From: Pristionchus mayeri
Lineage: Eukaryota > Nematoda > Chromadorea > Rhabditida > Neodiplogasteridae
Reading direction: 5' to 3'
Length of the DNA: 64,000 nt
Assembly: GCA_036245805.1 (NCBI GenBank)
Contig: BTRK01000004.1
Span: forward strand, 41,194,907-41,258,906
Below the pieces are notes generated by a model that did not search any database, was not told where the DNA came from, and saw only the letters and a list, made by a program, of their open reading frames with translations. The position numbers were made by a program, and so were the translations under genes. Below, in pieces: positions 9,202 to 20,970 of this stretch. The stretch's first letter is position 1, and the number at the start of each line of letters is the position of its first letter.

Positions 9202-12200
9202 ATGTTTCGTACGGCAGTCCGACTCAAGCAGTCCACTTATGGCCCGCTGAGTCAGGTACCCCGTAGTGGGATTTTGATAATTGGCAGTTCTGAACTTGCT
9301 AAGTATGAATTGTAATGCTGCCCCACTCTGTCCCCCTACTTGGTTTCCTACAAAATTTTGCTTTGAGCTTAGGTAGACAAAGACATGCTTAAATGAAGTG
9401 CGAATTTTAGAATCATCATTAATATATTCATTAAGGGATTCAGCGCTTAAGATTAGACGGTATCTGAAGATGGGCTGTTTATGACAAGATCTGGGCTTCT
9501 GCACAATATCCAAATTAATTATATTTTTAGGAGCAGTTGACCAGGCTGCCATCCGGGCTGTTCATCGTTTCCGCTAAGCACAACAAACCTGCCGACCTCG
9601 CCCATCTGGTGCGGAAATTTGACACTAGGTCGGATGATAGCTATGACGTCATTCCGCCCTCGATATATCAAATGCAGAATGACCTCAGAGTTCTCGCCCG
9701 ACCTAGTGCCACTGTGAGCTGTCTCTTTTAATTCTGTATTTGTCTTTTCTTACTTTGTTTATTTGTGAAACGTATTTTTAATTTTCAGGCGCTGGTGTAC
9801 CGTGCGGGGATTCGCTACGAAAGTAACGAGCAGATCGGCCTCACTCGGCTAATCAGGTAAGCAGGATTGATGGAGAGTACTGTAGAATATTTTACTATCG
9901 ATTATCGCCACGGCTCATGATCACCATAATGATAATCTTCGGGTGATAACCAAAAAAAAGTACCGTTATAATCTTTGGAAGAGACTCCGGCATTCTGGGA
10001 ACATACTGTGAAAATACTACAGAAGGGTACTATTTTTGGTTATCATCCGACGATGAACGTTCGCCTAGTTTCGTGTGCGCGGTCCCTTGTTCATCGACAT
10101 TGGAAAATGTTGTGTCCCTGCCTTGTGCCCGACAACGGATCGTAAGGGATATAACTTTATCCACAAAATAGTCGGGAAATCCTAAGAGGGGAAAGGGGAG
10201 TAACTACTCTCCGCTTGGGAGGGAACTAGACTGAGGATGGGAAGAGGGTGAGGAGAGGGAGAGGGAGAGGAAGAGGGAGAGGGAGAGGTCACGCGGGTCG
10301 ATAACAAGGGGAGACCCCGAGTGATCTACCCCACTCGAGGGCGACTACACAGTCTTGTGAGTAGGGGCAACTCTACGATACAACCTTTTCCGCTTAATGT
10401 TTCTCGAACGGAAATCGTTCAAATGTGACGCAATTGAACCTGATCAGGAAATTGCGAGTCGTTTAAGCATAAAATTTGACAGTACTCGTTCCTCTCCTCT
10501 TCGTCTTTTGCCAAATTTCAGTTTGCAATTCACTGCTAAATAGAGAAATGAAATCGTGTCAAGTGGGCGGAGTTAGACGGTCCGATTTTGCGAATGTCGA
10601 CAGGCAAGGGACCGTGTCGTGTTGATAACCGCAGATGAGATGCTGCTTTAGATTAGGTTTTTTAACTAACATAAAAGTTAACATATATCGAATACGTATG
10701 GGAAAATTTACTTAAAAATTACAGAGCCATTATCTTAAACTTCCCGAAGAAGATCGGAAGCGAGCAAATTCAGTTTCCGAGTGGGTCCGATATTGTGAGT
10801 AATGTTTTTTTCAAATGAAATCCAAATGTAACCAAATGAATTACTTACGTGTTTGGGGTTAGTGTTTTTTTGTTTAAAACAATTTCCTTATGGATAGAAA
10901 AACAATTACCCATTTTTTGCCTCAATTGAAAGAATCAACTGGCAACATCTCCTAGATCCATGCAGTAAACACGACATTTTACCGCGCTCAAACAAGAATT
11001 GAACATTATTGTCGGAACCCTTTGACGGGAAGTTCAGAAATACTAGCTGGCAACTTCATAGTTCTCATGCGACCTAGTGCCTCCACGCAGCAACTTTATC
11101 TTCACAGAGGCCCCTCCTCACGCACGATTACTTGGGCGTGCGATTACAAGTGCCGCTCAGCAGTTCGAAGCTCGCACTCGAATATCTCAGTCTCATCGCA
11201 GACCTCAAGGAATGCGATCTGGATGTGAGTGATGTAATATTCCTATTCCTATGCTTATTCTTATTCTTATTCTTAATTCTTAATTCTTCGGCACTTCTGC
11301 AGAAGGCCGGACCAGAGCCAAAGAGTTCATCCGTAGGTCGTCCGCACCTAACCGAACGCATGCTTGATAATGATAGTAGGCCCAGAGTGGAGTGCTCAGA
11401 TCTATCGTAAATGGGATGTCTTTCCAATCTGGGGTTTGTTGTGCGTAGTAGTGGTTAGACTGCCTTGACCTGATCCGGTCTTCCGCAGGTGTACCCAACC
11501 TGATCGTTACTGGTCATCCCGTGGGGCTATTATTGATTTTTCTATCGCTTTTTGTATATTTTTCACAGCTTATTCCGGTATCGTATTTCTGATGGAGCAT
11601 TAATACTAGTTTGTCTTCAGTCAATTTCGTCTTCAGCTGGTTCAACTTTAAATATGCATATCATTGGCACTCGGTCGGATGAGAACTATGACGTCATGCC
11701 GCCCTTTGATATATCAAAGGCGCCGTGACGTCATACTCTTCATCCGACCGAGTGCCCAACTCCATGGTGCCCGTCTCAGCGGGCCATAATTTGGCTTCTT
11801 TAATCGGACTGCCGTACTAAACATCAACAATCTGCGAACATTTGCCGAGCAAAATTATCAGGGAACGATCGATTGAAAGAGATACGGTATATTGGTTGAT
11901 GAACCATGGGCCCACATCATTCATTTGATTCTTCTCTCTCAGGTGCTGCCCAGGGATGGCTCTCTTAGTGGTCTCGAACGTCCTCCTGATAAACTCGCTG
12001 CAGACTACGTGAGACGAGCCGCATACGGGTATGTGCTGAATGGAATAAGGATAACTGCTTGATTAGCACGTTTCTCTGTTTATCAACACACCCCGTTATG
12101 TTCAACGAACACGCATTGGACGGAATATTTGTCTCGATTTCCATAATTTGTAAAACGCTAATGCTCTTACAGTAGCATGGGTTTAATTTTTATAAATTTA

Positions 12201-15200
12201 GGCTAATAAAATGTATCTTGCTTGGGAATGATCAAGCTCGATACAAAGTAAAATTCAGAATGGCCGTGACATTTGGCATATAATAATCGATCATGACCAG
12301 GTGGATGTTAAAATGCACGTGGATCAAATTCCGCTTGCAGAGCCGGCCCACTCGGAACCTCGACGGCGAATAGATTGGACGACTGCCGTCTAAAGTACAC
12401 GAGTTCGTTGTTTTTTTATTTGTTCGATCTCAAAATCAATTAATTTGCGTCTGGCATAATCCGTTGAAATCGCATTGATATCAATAGAAAGAACGGCGAT
12501 CTTTTCGCAATTCTCGAAATTGCAGAATTTTTCTTATTTCTCCAATGTCCTATCATTGCCAGTATCGTTCTCTCAGTAACTAGTCATTTGCTTTACCGTA
12601 TTATTTTTGTGTTGTACTGTATTACCGTATTCTTCTTGTTTTAGATGAGGATGTGTGTAACTTCGCTGCCACTCACATGGTCGCCAACAATGCCGTCCTC
12701 TACGGCGTCAACTTCGACCAAGACGTATTGTGTGCGTTCGGAGAAGCGAATATCCTTGAGAGTACGGTAAGTCAACAATTACAGTTACCTCCAACACCCG
12801 TGAATTTATTTGAATTTGCGCGCGTGCCTGGGCAAGGAAAATGGAGTGGAGAGAATTCAAAACAAGACGGTGGGCGTGATCAGACACTCGCGCAAATTTA
12901 AATAAATTCACGGATGTTGGGTAACTTTAACTGGGATGTACATTTATGCGCTGGGTCTGATGAGAACTCATGGTGGTATGAAACAACTCTTATGTGAGAG
13001 ACGGCCTTGCAAATAGTTCTCACATGACGTAGTGCCGTGAAGAATATTGATAATCGGATCGATGTCATAGGTTCCAGCACCCTGTGCCCCGCCTTCTCCT
13101 TATGTGGGCGGCGACGTGAGAAACAAGACGGACGCCGAGTTGGCGTATGTCTCTATCGGTGCGTTACCTTTATAATATATGTTTTTTTCATCTCAGCATT
13201 TAATAAATTCGAATCATTTACCCATTTCCGCCGGGCACTGTTTTCCGCCGGGCACTGAAAGGCAGATATTTCTTGATGTATTGCAATAAGGAAAAAGTAG
13301 AAAATGTACAATAAATTGAAATAAGATGGATTTTACAGGGAAATTTGAACCATGATAATTACAATGTCTATTTCTAGATGACAAACGTAATATGACAATC
13401 AGTGAAATATAAGTTAATTACCATTTTTAGATTTTTAAAGAAGTTTCAGAATAATAAAGTTGTTTGTTGGCTTTTCTCTCTAAAAACTATTCCTGCTCTT
13501 TTTTGGCACCGAAAATGCAAAGGAATGAGTTACTCCATAACCAAAATGTTTATTTTTTAATCTGTTAACGAGAAAGCTAAATATACACGTTGCGTGTAGT
13601 AGATTTTGCTTACTGAACCGCGAGCTATCGTAATCCACCGCTCACATTAAGCACGGGTTAATTTCTACAGGTGGCGAGGGAGCAGCCATGGGCGATGTGA
13701 CTGCTTGTGTTAGTGCAGGAAGTGCTGCTATCGGGATGGCTTGGCTCTATGACGCGCGCTTTTGGTCCGAAAGTCGCCACACCTGGAGCTCTCAAAGGTT
13801 GGTTGGGGGGGGGGTGCACACGGCACTAGGTCAGATGAGAACTATGACATCATGCTGCCTTTTATATCAAAGGCAGTATGACGTCTTAATTCTCATCCGA
13901 AATAGTGCTGGTGGACACTATGGATGACCAGACTCCGATTCCGCAACGCCTTTGTCTCGCCTGATTTTGCAATTCGAGGAGGGAGGTGCATAGCAAAATC
14001 GCTAACTCACATCGAATGGCCATCCCAAACAAAAACAACACGAAAAGCGAGATTATATTAATTGACATATGTTATTGATATTTGTATTGAGAAGATGTTG
14101 TATGTTTTTTGCGCAGCCATCACTAAGAAGTACAGCCCTGCCATAGTAACTTGGTCTGGCTTGCACTACGAAGGAGGAGGACTCGTCCATTTAGATATCG
14201 TGAGTGCAACTGGAAAGTAACTGGACGAATATCAATAACTTTATTTATAACGACTTGTTCACGAATCAACTAAGAAAAAACACACAAAAAACGAACTGGA
14301 AAAAATATTTTAACTTCGTTAGGAAAAAAATATTTTGTTTCTAATGAAGTGAAATTGAATCACAGAAAACAAATAATTGTCGTACCGGTTGTGCCTAAAA
14401 TAATGCCAAAGTAGTCCTGAACACCAGCGCAATTTATGAATCAACCTAATAATATGTCATGACTAGTATGACTAGCATTTCGTAGTATATAGTTTAGTAT
14501 CTATCGAAACTGGTTCCCTCACAGGAGGCTCCTCCGTCGTGCGTCCGCGATGTGGTGAAAGACGTGGTGAGTCTACTCAAGAATTGCAATATCGACGATC
14601 TCAAGGAATGCAAGAAGCGCGCAAAGGAGAACATCATCAGGCGAGTTTTAAAGCGAACAAAAAGTGGCCAGACATTGGAGAGAAGTGTCATTGCCTCTTC
14701 ATACAGTATCGGACAAATTATTCGGATTTTTTTCAAATGCGCATAAATACCCTTAAATTCAAGCTAGAAACTTGTTTTTTTCCGGTATGTATTTGAATGA
14801 AAATACTATATATTCATGATATGGAATATCATTAAGGTCATTATCTTCTAATTATTAATTAATTAGCGTCATATGTGCGGAAGGAAGAGGATCAATATTC
14901 CTACCGCATTAAAATCGTACTCCTTATTCATGCCATGTTTGCAGAACGGAGAAAAAGATAAGACCCAGCTTCAATGCGGCAGTGCGCGCTGGGGAAATTT
15001 TCGCCGTGGTGGAGAAGCACGCCGTGCTTAATGCGATCGATAACGTGAGCGAAGGAGTATGGTAGATCGGGATACGGTAGATCGGTTACGGTAGATTACG
15101 GAGATTCTGTATGCAAATTATATTATTTGAAACGTGACTATTTAGCTATCCATCCCGTTCGCAGATTTAAAAAAATATATAAATGTTGACTATGTAGTAA

Positions 15201-15469
15201 CTCGTTCCTTTTTTTATTTTTTGGATTTGGATTTTCGCAGCCTAAAAATGTAGGAATCGTGTTGACGTTATTGTCTTGAAACTTTCTGATTCTGGGCAAA
15301 TTTTCACACCAATTGCTGCGTTTTCTGTTCACAGTACAATATCTTGCAGGTCACTTCGTCACAAGTGAAAGCAGCTGTAGAACGAATTCTGGCGAATATA
15401 TCGATCGGCTGTGTCGGCAACATTGACAGTGTCCCATGCAGAAGCGAGATTCACAACTGGGTACGGTAG
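9202..15469 (+). CDS. ucr-2: ucr-2 array copy 2, bc1 complex core protein 2-like (one frameshift)
   Basis: Exons A-N: 9202-9255, 9531-9608, 9789-9856, 10725-10794, 11108-11224, 11943-12028, 12341-12402, 12645-12766, 13071-13158, 13671-13797, 14117-14199, 14525-14640, 14945-15044, 15350-15469. The product would be about 429 aa: a short basic presequence (MFRTAVRLKQS), an N-terminal M16 half with LPSGL and YRAGIRYES, and a C-terminal half with SPYVGGDVR and GEGAAMGDV. No HxxEH zinc site is present, as expected for core 2, which has a structural role in complex III of the inner mitochondrial membrane. Exon J has one extra base near 13712 (GTTAGTGCAG where others have GCAGTGCAG). After the shift the frame reads QEVLLSGWLGS as expected. 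The exon L donor is GC (14641), giving a GC-AG intron. Either the copy is dead or the extra base is a sequence error. It is closest to copy 5. Confidence 0.8.
9621..9710. mobile_element. hAT-type palindromic MITE
   Basis: It runs from ACACTAGGTCGGATGA to CCGACCTAGTGCC with TATGACGTCAT and CGATATATCAAA in the middle. It lies in intron B of copy 2, 12 bases after the donor. Confidence 0.75.
9925..10050. mobile_element. MITE of the GATAACCAAAA family
   Basis: CGGGTGATAACCAAAAAAAAG is mirrored by TTTTTGGTTATCATCCGACG. Between them lie GGGAACATACTGTG and related words that also occur in the elements at 22495, 26185 and 29786. It lies in intron C of copy 2. Confidence 0.6.
10073..10622. mobile_element. 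~550-bp element with short inverted ends
   Basis: GTGTGCGCGGTCCCTTG with ATCGACATTGG on the left mirrors GAATGTCGACAGG and CAAGGGACCGTGTCGTG on the right. The interior has a GAGGGA simple repeat at about 10250-10290. No protein is encoded. It lies in intron C of copy 2. Confidence 0.5.
11055..11081. mobile_element. Right-end remnant of the hAT-type palindromic MITE
   Basis: CATAGTTCTCATGCGACCTAG with TGCC is the right end of the ~90-bp family. It lies 26 bases before exon E of copy 2. Confidence 0.55.
11666..11756. mobile_element. hAT-type palindromic MITE, nearly complete
   Basis: GGCACTCGGTCGGATGAGAA on the left mirrors TTCATCCGACCGAGTGCC on the right, around CTTTGATATATCAAAGG. It contains TGACGTCA in both arms. 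It lies in intron E of copy 2. Confidence 0.8.
12784..12924. mobile_element. Foldback MITE shared with copy 5 (intron H)
   Basis: GTTACCTCCAACACCCGTGA with ATTTATTTGAATTTGCGCG is mirrored by CGCGCAAATTTAAATAAAT and TCACGGATGTTGGGTAAC. A diverged version lies at the same place in intron H of copy 5 (about 37410-37566), so the insertion predates that duplication. Confidence 0.75.
12950..13037. mobile_element. Diverged hAT-type MITE, shared position with copy 5
   Basis: GGGTCTGATGAGAACTCATG and GTTCTCACATGACGTAGTGCC are decayed ends of the ~90-bp palindrome. The interior differs from the standard type. A similar decayed element precedes exon I in copy 5 (about 37588-37670). Confidence 0.5.
13820..13909. 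mobile_element. hAT-type palindromic MITE
   Basis: GGCACTAGGTCAGATGAGAA to TTCTCATCCGAAATAGTGCT with ATATCAAAGGCAGTATGACG in the centre. It lies 22 bases after exon J of copy 2, just past a run of ten G. Confidence 0.75.
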
Positions 15470-15711
15470 AAGAGAATGAGTATGATATATCTCATGCAAT
15501 CCAAGAAATGTATTCCATAATGTAACGAGACTATGGTCTTTATCCCATGTTTTTGGGTAGTCATGATAGTTGCATTCTGATGTTCAGATCTCACCATCGA
15601 CTACAATCCCTGATCTCTCCACCTCTCCCCTTCCATCTTCAAACAATGATCGAATTCATCCGGAACGGACCGCGACTCCGGAAAAGAGGAAAAGGTAGTT
15701 AGAGAAGATAA

Positions 15712-18700
15712 ATGCTTTCATCAACAAGTATTTGCAGACCATTGGCAATGTCTACCAATGCCTTCCCAAGCGATCGAACGAGACCACAGCCTTCCGAAGC
15801 CCGAAGCGTGCACGACAGACCACTGGTTCAGGTACGGATTATGGGGTCGTGTCTTTCGTATAAAATCAGCGCTGCGTTTCCTGAATGGGAGTTACTTGCT
15901 GTTTACCAGATTATCCTATTGTATAGCCTGCAATTAAAACTTTGAAACAATGTCTGTGCAACAGAAAAGCATTGTTTCTTTAGTCACCAACCTTTTTTCA
16001 TTTAATCATTTTCTTGTTTCTTCAATCACCAGTAATTCAGGAGCAGTTAACCAAGCTTCCGTCCGGTCTCATCGTAGGTTCCGCCGATCACCGTCATCGG
16101 GCCGATAAAGCCCATCTGGTGCGCTAATTTGCACTTCATGGATAGTTGGCCCACTCCCTCTTCACTATCATTTCCCATTCGAAATCGCAGACTAATCGCA
16201 GAGCAAATTATGTGACCGAAAATCAAGGAGAGTCCTAGAAATGAAAGGGATAGAGGAGAAAGTAGGTGTGGGCCAATTATCCAAGAAGTGCTCGCTAATT
16301 TATATTGTTTTATATTCCTACAAAAAAGTGGTGCTTTTTTACCTAATGTTGTTGAACCTTTATAAATGTATTTGTGCTTCATTCAAGATTCTGATGTACC
16401 GCGCCGGCACGCGCTATGAGACAATCTATGAGATTGGCCTCGTCCGACTGATAATGTAAGTTGACGATTCGATAAATATATTTAGTTTTGCTATTTCTGC
16501 GTGAAATAACGATGATTATATAATAAAAATGAGTTCGCCGATTTAAAATTGCAGAGCAATTTTGTCCAACAGCCCGAGGAAGTTTTTCAGCAATCGAACA
16601 CTGTTTCCGGCTGAACTCGATATGGTGAGTAGACGGTATTTACTTCATCAGTTTAAGGAAAAACGATACGTTAATCTCTCTCTGCTACCTCCTTACCGTA
16701 ATCCGTATCTTCGCAGACATTCTCCGTCACTCCCGACTACCTGGGTGTGATTCTGACTGTGCCACGAAGCAAATCGCACCTCGCGCTCGAATATGCCAGC
16801 CACGTCGCAGCCCTCAAAGACTGCAATCTCGACGTGAGTTACATCTATTCTAGTGTTAGCCATAATGCCGTCATGCCGACTTTGATATATCAAAAGCAGA
16901 ATTACGCCATAATGCTCATCCGACCTAGCACCCGTCATTCTGATCGGTCCTAGTGCCCAGATAAACCGTAAATTACGCGTGACAGATTTGATTACTTCTT
17001 CGGTCCCCAAATGAGCGTCTCTCGCAGGTGCTGCCCAAGAACGGTGATCTTGATGGTCCTTCTCCCCCGCCCCATCTTCTAGCTGCAGAATTCGTGAGAA
17101 AAGCCGCGTATGGGTAAGTGTCGTTCCGCTCAATATGAATTAGCCTTTATCTGTTTATATCTCAAAACGTCCCTGTAAGGTTAGTGCATGCGAGGATTTG
17201 TTTATTAGAACGCTAAAAGGAGACGCACACCCCTAGAAGCTAAAAAATGCATATTTGATTCAAACAGTATCCCACACCTGCCATTTTCACAAGATCAAGC
17301 GCCTTAGATCACTCGATAATGGATCCTAACGTTGAACCAGCGTAAGAATTTCATCTGTTGCTTCATTGATATTTGGCATGCCATAAACGAACATTAACAA
17401 TGCTAATAAACACATTCAAAGCAATGTCTTCCAGAGACGGCACACTCGCCAACCCGATTGCTCTTAAATTGTCCAACTGCGTTTCCAAGTACAGCGGTTC
17501 GTTGTCTTCTTCTTCGATGTCGAGATCAGCAATTTTGCAAATATTTTTTTACTTCATTATTTCTCAAATCTTAGATGAAGATGTTCGTCACTTCGCTGCC
17601 ACTCACATGGTCGCCAGCAATACCGTCCTCTACGGTGTCAACTTCGAGCTCGACGAATTGTGCGCATTCGGAAAGGCGCATGTTCCCGCGAGTGAGGTAA
17701 GGAAGTACGCACTGGGTCGGATGAGAACTATGACGTCATGCCGCCTTCGATATATCAAAGGCGACATGACGTCATAGTTCTCATCCGACCATCCGAATGA
17801 TAGTCAGATCAATCTCATAGGAGCCAGCACCCCGTGCCACAGCTTCTCCTTACGTGGGTGGCGAGTTTCGAAGGGAAGCGAGAATCGAGGAAGCCTATGT
17901 CTACGTTGGTGAGTGGCCTTTCTCATCATTTATTTATTTTAAATTTTAAATTGCAGGTGGGGAGGGTGCAGCCCTGGATGATGTGCCGGCTAACGCAGTG
18001 CAGGTAGTGCTAATGGCCTGGCTTGGCTCATGCGTGTGGGCGCCCGGTAGAGCTGCAATTGGAAAGGGAACACTCGAAGGTGGGTTGAATAAGACGGAGA
18101 TGGTGATTCCAAGAAGTGCCCTATCGATAATGATCTAATTGATTTTTGTTCAGGCATCGCTAAGCAGCACAGCCCTTCCACCGTAAATTGTGCTGCCATC
18201 CAGTTCGAGGGCGAAGGACTCATCCAGTTCTATGTCGTGAGTGCTAAAAAGGTTGAAAAATTAAAAGAATTAATTTGAAATTTCATTGATTCTTTATAAA
18301 ATACAGTCGCGCCGGAAAGTCATGGGAACTTTTTGCCCAGGAAATGCAACATTCTGGCACCCAGGTATGATGTACCAAATTCATAGGCGATTATGAACGT
18401 GATGTTGGGGTATGACGAAATAGCCCCAGTTATTGCATAGTGATGACGCAATCAATCTGCACTGTTTCAAAACGGCATTATTCTTACATAGATTTTTTCC
18501 TGTTCGCCATACTTTATATGATTGGAGATATGACCGAGGCCTACCCAGAATAAATTTTTGAAGGTGCTACTCGGTCGTACATTTACTGCAGCCATGTTGC
18601 AAAAACAGGGTCTGAAATTCAGATCTCGGCTTCTAGGCATGCTAGAGACCCATTCAAAGCATCAAAATGATCGTCATCATGAGTTCAGATGATCCTGAGA

Positions 18701-20664
18701 ATATAGCAGCGATATCTCAAGATTTGCCCTCAGGGCATGAAAAAATCACTTTTTTGCATGACCATTTTTTGGACTTCCATAACTTTATGGAGAAGTTGAG
18801 TAAAAATCTGGTTTTGATCTGGTAATATTCCAAATGTATTGTAGAACTGATTCCCAACTTTTTAGAGCGATTGGTTATCTTTCCTGCTCATGGCGAACGG
18901 TTTTCGAAGGTATACTCACCTGAAAACACCTTGTTTACCACTATGGGCGAGAGAGTGCAGACGACGAGAGTACGTAAACAAGGCGTTTCCCGACCCTAGT
19001 ATACCTCCGATAAAGGATCGCCGCAAGCAGGAAAGATATCCAATTGCTCTAAAAAGTTGGAAATCAGTTCTCCAATACATTTGGAATATTACCAGATGAA
19101 AACCAGATTTTTACTCAACTTCTCCATAAAGTTATGGATGTCCAAAAAATGGTCATGTAAAAAAGTGATTTTTTCATGCCCTGAGGGCAAATCTTGAGAT
19201 TTCGCTGCCATATTCTCAGGATCATCTGAACTCACGATGACGATCATTTCGATGCTTTGAATGGGTCTCTAGCATGCCTAGAAGCCGAGATCTGAATTTC
19301 AGACCCTGTTTTTGCAGCATGGCTGCAGTAAATGTACGACCGAGCAGCACCTTCAACAATTTATACTGAGTAGGCCTCGGTCATATCTCCAATCGTAGAA
19401 AGTTTGACGAAAAAAAAAAATCTATGTAAGAATAATGCCGTTTTGAAAAGTGCATATTGATTGCGTCATCACTATGCAAAAACGGGGGTTATTTCGTCAT
19501 ACCCCAACATCATGATCATAATCTCCAATGAATTTGGTACGTCATACATGGGTGCCAGAATGGTACATTTCCCCTGGCAAAAAGTTATTACAAATTCAAA
19601 AAGTGTCCCATGACTTTCCGGCGCGACTGTATATATTTTAAGTTATTTTTAACATTATCTTACATAGTGAAGCCATTTACACCCCCTCCCCCACCATTCG
19701 GTCCACCCACGACTAATATCTTGTACTATGTCGTGATGTAACTATCCACGATTGTATCTCCTGCAGAAGGCTCCTCCGTCGTGCGTTCGCGATGTGGTCA
19801 AAGACTTGATTAATCTGCTCAAGAGTTTCAAGATCGACAATCTCGAGGAAATCAAACAACTCGCGAAGGCGATCATCAGGTGAAATTTTAACTATCCTTA
19901 CATTTGCCTCTTTCGAACCCAGCTGTGATAGAAGGTTCTCCCTTGACATTTCAAGAGAAAGACGTTTTGGTGTTGGAGGCTATTCGCGGGACGGTCTTAG
20001 CTCCTCTCCAGGCCACGCCCCTTATCTAGAGCAGGCACCGGGGCCAAAAATCTCAACTTTGAGAGAGAGAGTGACCACCCATTGTTTGCAGTGCTGATGC
20101 AACGCGCCCTCTTTCCGGAATTGCAGTCCAACGCGCGAAGGAAATCTTAGCCGGAGTGGAGAAGGACGCCGTGATTGGAGCAATCGATAATGTGAGCTAC
20201 GGATTACGGTAGCTTGCAGTACTGTAAGCAAATTGACATAGTGCTCTAAGGTGTGGAAATAGGCATCTTAATGGTATCAAAAGTAGGCCAAGCATGGCAT
20301 TAGTGTTTGCATAGGGTGAGATTCGAAAGCCATCCATTATTTCGACCAAGCCTTTCATCTGTATTCTCCGTTAAAAAAAAACTAATCTAGCGATCATGTT
20401 AGCTGGTATTATATATTTAAAAACTTACGATATCTATTTCCGTTAAGCTTGTTAGATGGATGTTATTGGGATCCTAAGCTGATCTGGTTTATTGTGTATA
20501 ATTGCAACGCATTGCAGGTAACGCTGTTTCAATTGGAAGCAGCCGTAGCGCGCATTCTATCGAATATCTCGATCAGTTGTGTCGGAAACATTGACAATGT
20601 CCCCAGCAGAAGCGAGATTCACAACTGGGTACGTCGGGGGTTTCACAAACAGGGGATACGGTAG
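15712..20664 (+). CDS. ucr-2: ucr-2 array copy 3, intact bc1 complex core protein 2-like (458 aa)
   Basis: Exons A-N: 15712-15831, 16041-16118, 16388-16455, 16555-16624, 16717-16833, 17028-17113, 17435-17496, 17575-17696, 17821-17908, 17957-18079, 18154-18236, 19767-19879, 20092-20191, 20518-20664. All junctions are GT-AG and the sum is 1377 nt, open throughout. The MLSS-type N-terminus (residues 1-40) looks like a mitochondrial presequence. Residues 41-112 hold LPSGL and MYRAGTRYET. Residues 201-241 hold FAATHMVASNTVLYGVNFEL. Residues 242-271 hold SPYVGGEFR. Residues 271-312 hold GEGAALDDV and LMAWLGS. The end reads VGNIDNVPSRSEIHNW, like the nematode UCR-2 C-terminus (YGNIDQVP, from recall). 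The length matches UQCRC2 (about 450 aa). There is no zinc site. MPP-alpha, a related M16 protein, is the main alternative and is less likely. Confidence 0.88.
16131..16291. mobile_element. hAT-type MITE of the second family (TTGGCCCACTCC)
   Basis: GCACTTCATGGATAGTTGGC with CCACTCC is mirrored by GGGCCAATTATCCAAGAAGTGC. The interior shows the family words GACCGAAAATCAAGG and GAAATGA. It lies in intron B of copy 3. Confidence 0.75.
16850..16932. mobile_element. hAT-type palindromic MITE, decayed
   Basis: TTTGATATATCAAAAGCAG with ATGCTCATCCGACCTAGCACC on the right. The left end has drifted to TCTAGTGTTAGCC. It lies in intron E of copy 3. Copy 7 has TCTAGTGTTAGCC and then a deletion at the same place. 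Confidence 0.65.
17709..17790. mobile_element. hAT-type palindromic MITE, right tip lost
   Basis: GCACTGGGTCGGATGAGAAC to GTTCTCATCCGACC, with two TGACGTCA octamers and CGATATATCAAAGG. It lies in intron H of copy 3. The final CTAGTGCC is missing. Confidence 0.75.
18304..19629. mobile_element. 1.33-kb Tc1/mariner-like foldback element with TA duplication
   Basis: It begins CAGTCGCGCCGGAAAGTCAT and ends with the reverse complement ATGACTTTCCGGCGCGACTG. A TA flanks each side (18302-18303 and 19630-19631). The arms are about 600 bp and imperfectly paired, for example CTTTGAATGGGTCTCTAGCA on one side and its complement on the other. They meet in a short unpaired centre near 18960. No transposase is encoded. 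It lies in intron K of copy 3; the equivalent intron of copy 7 lacks it, so it inserted after those copies split. Confidence 0.85.
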
Positions 20665-20889
20665 AAGAGAAGAAGGATCACGGTAGTTTCATTATGGTCT
20701 TCATCCCATGTTTTTGGGTAATTTTGATAGTTGCAGTCCGATATTCAGATATCACCATCAACTACAATTCATGATCTCTCCACCTCTCCCCTTCCATCTT
20801 CAAATAATGATCGCCTTGATCCGGAACTGATTACGACTCCTGAGAAAAGGTAATGGTTGTTAGAGAAGATACGTGTTTCCATCTATACC

Positions 20890-20925
<36 letters not shown>

Positions 20926-20970
20926 ACTGCTTTTAACTGCTTTCAATTTTTCGAAATCGACTGCTGATAA
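20665..20970. other. Spacer between copies 3 and 4 with an AT microsatellite
   Basis: This is the second spacer type, which also lies between copies 2 and 3 (15470-15711) and copies 6 and 7. Recurrent words are CATGTTTTTGGGTA, ATCACCATC, CTCCACCTCTCCCCTTCCATC and GATCCGGAAC. An (AT)n run of about 30 bases at 20892-20922 interrupts the stretch where the neighbours carry the start of exon A. Confidence 0.6.

Noticed and set aside
10240..10300. GAGGGA purine tract as a polypurine tract of an LTR element
   Set aside because: No direct repeats or retroelement motifs flank it. It is simple repeat inside a short-TIR element.
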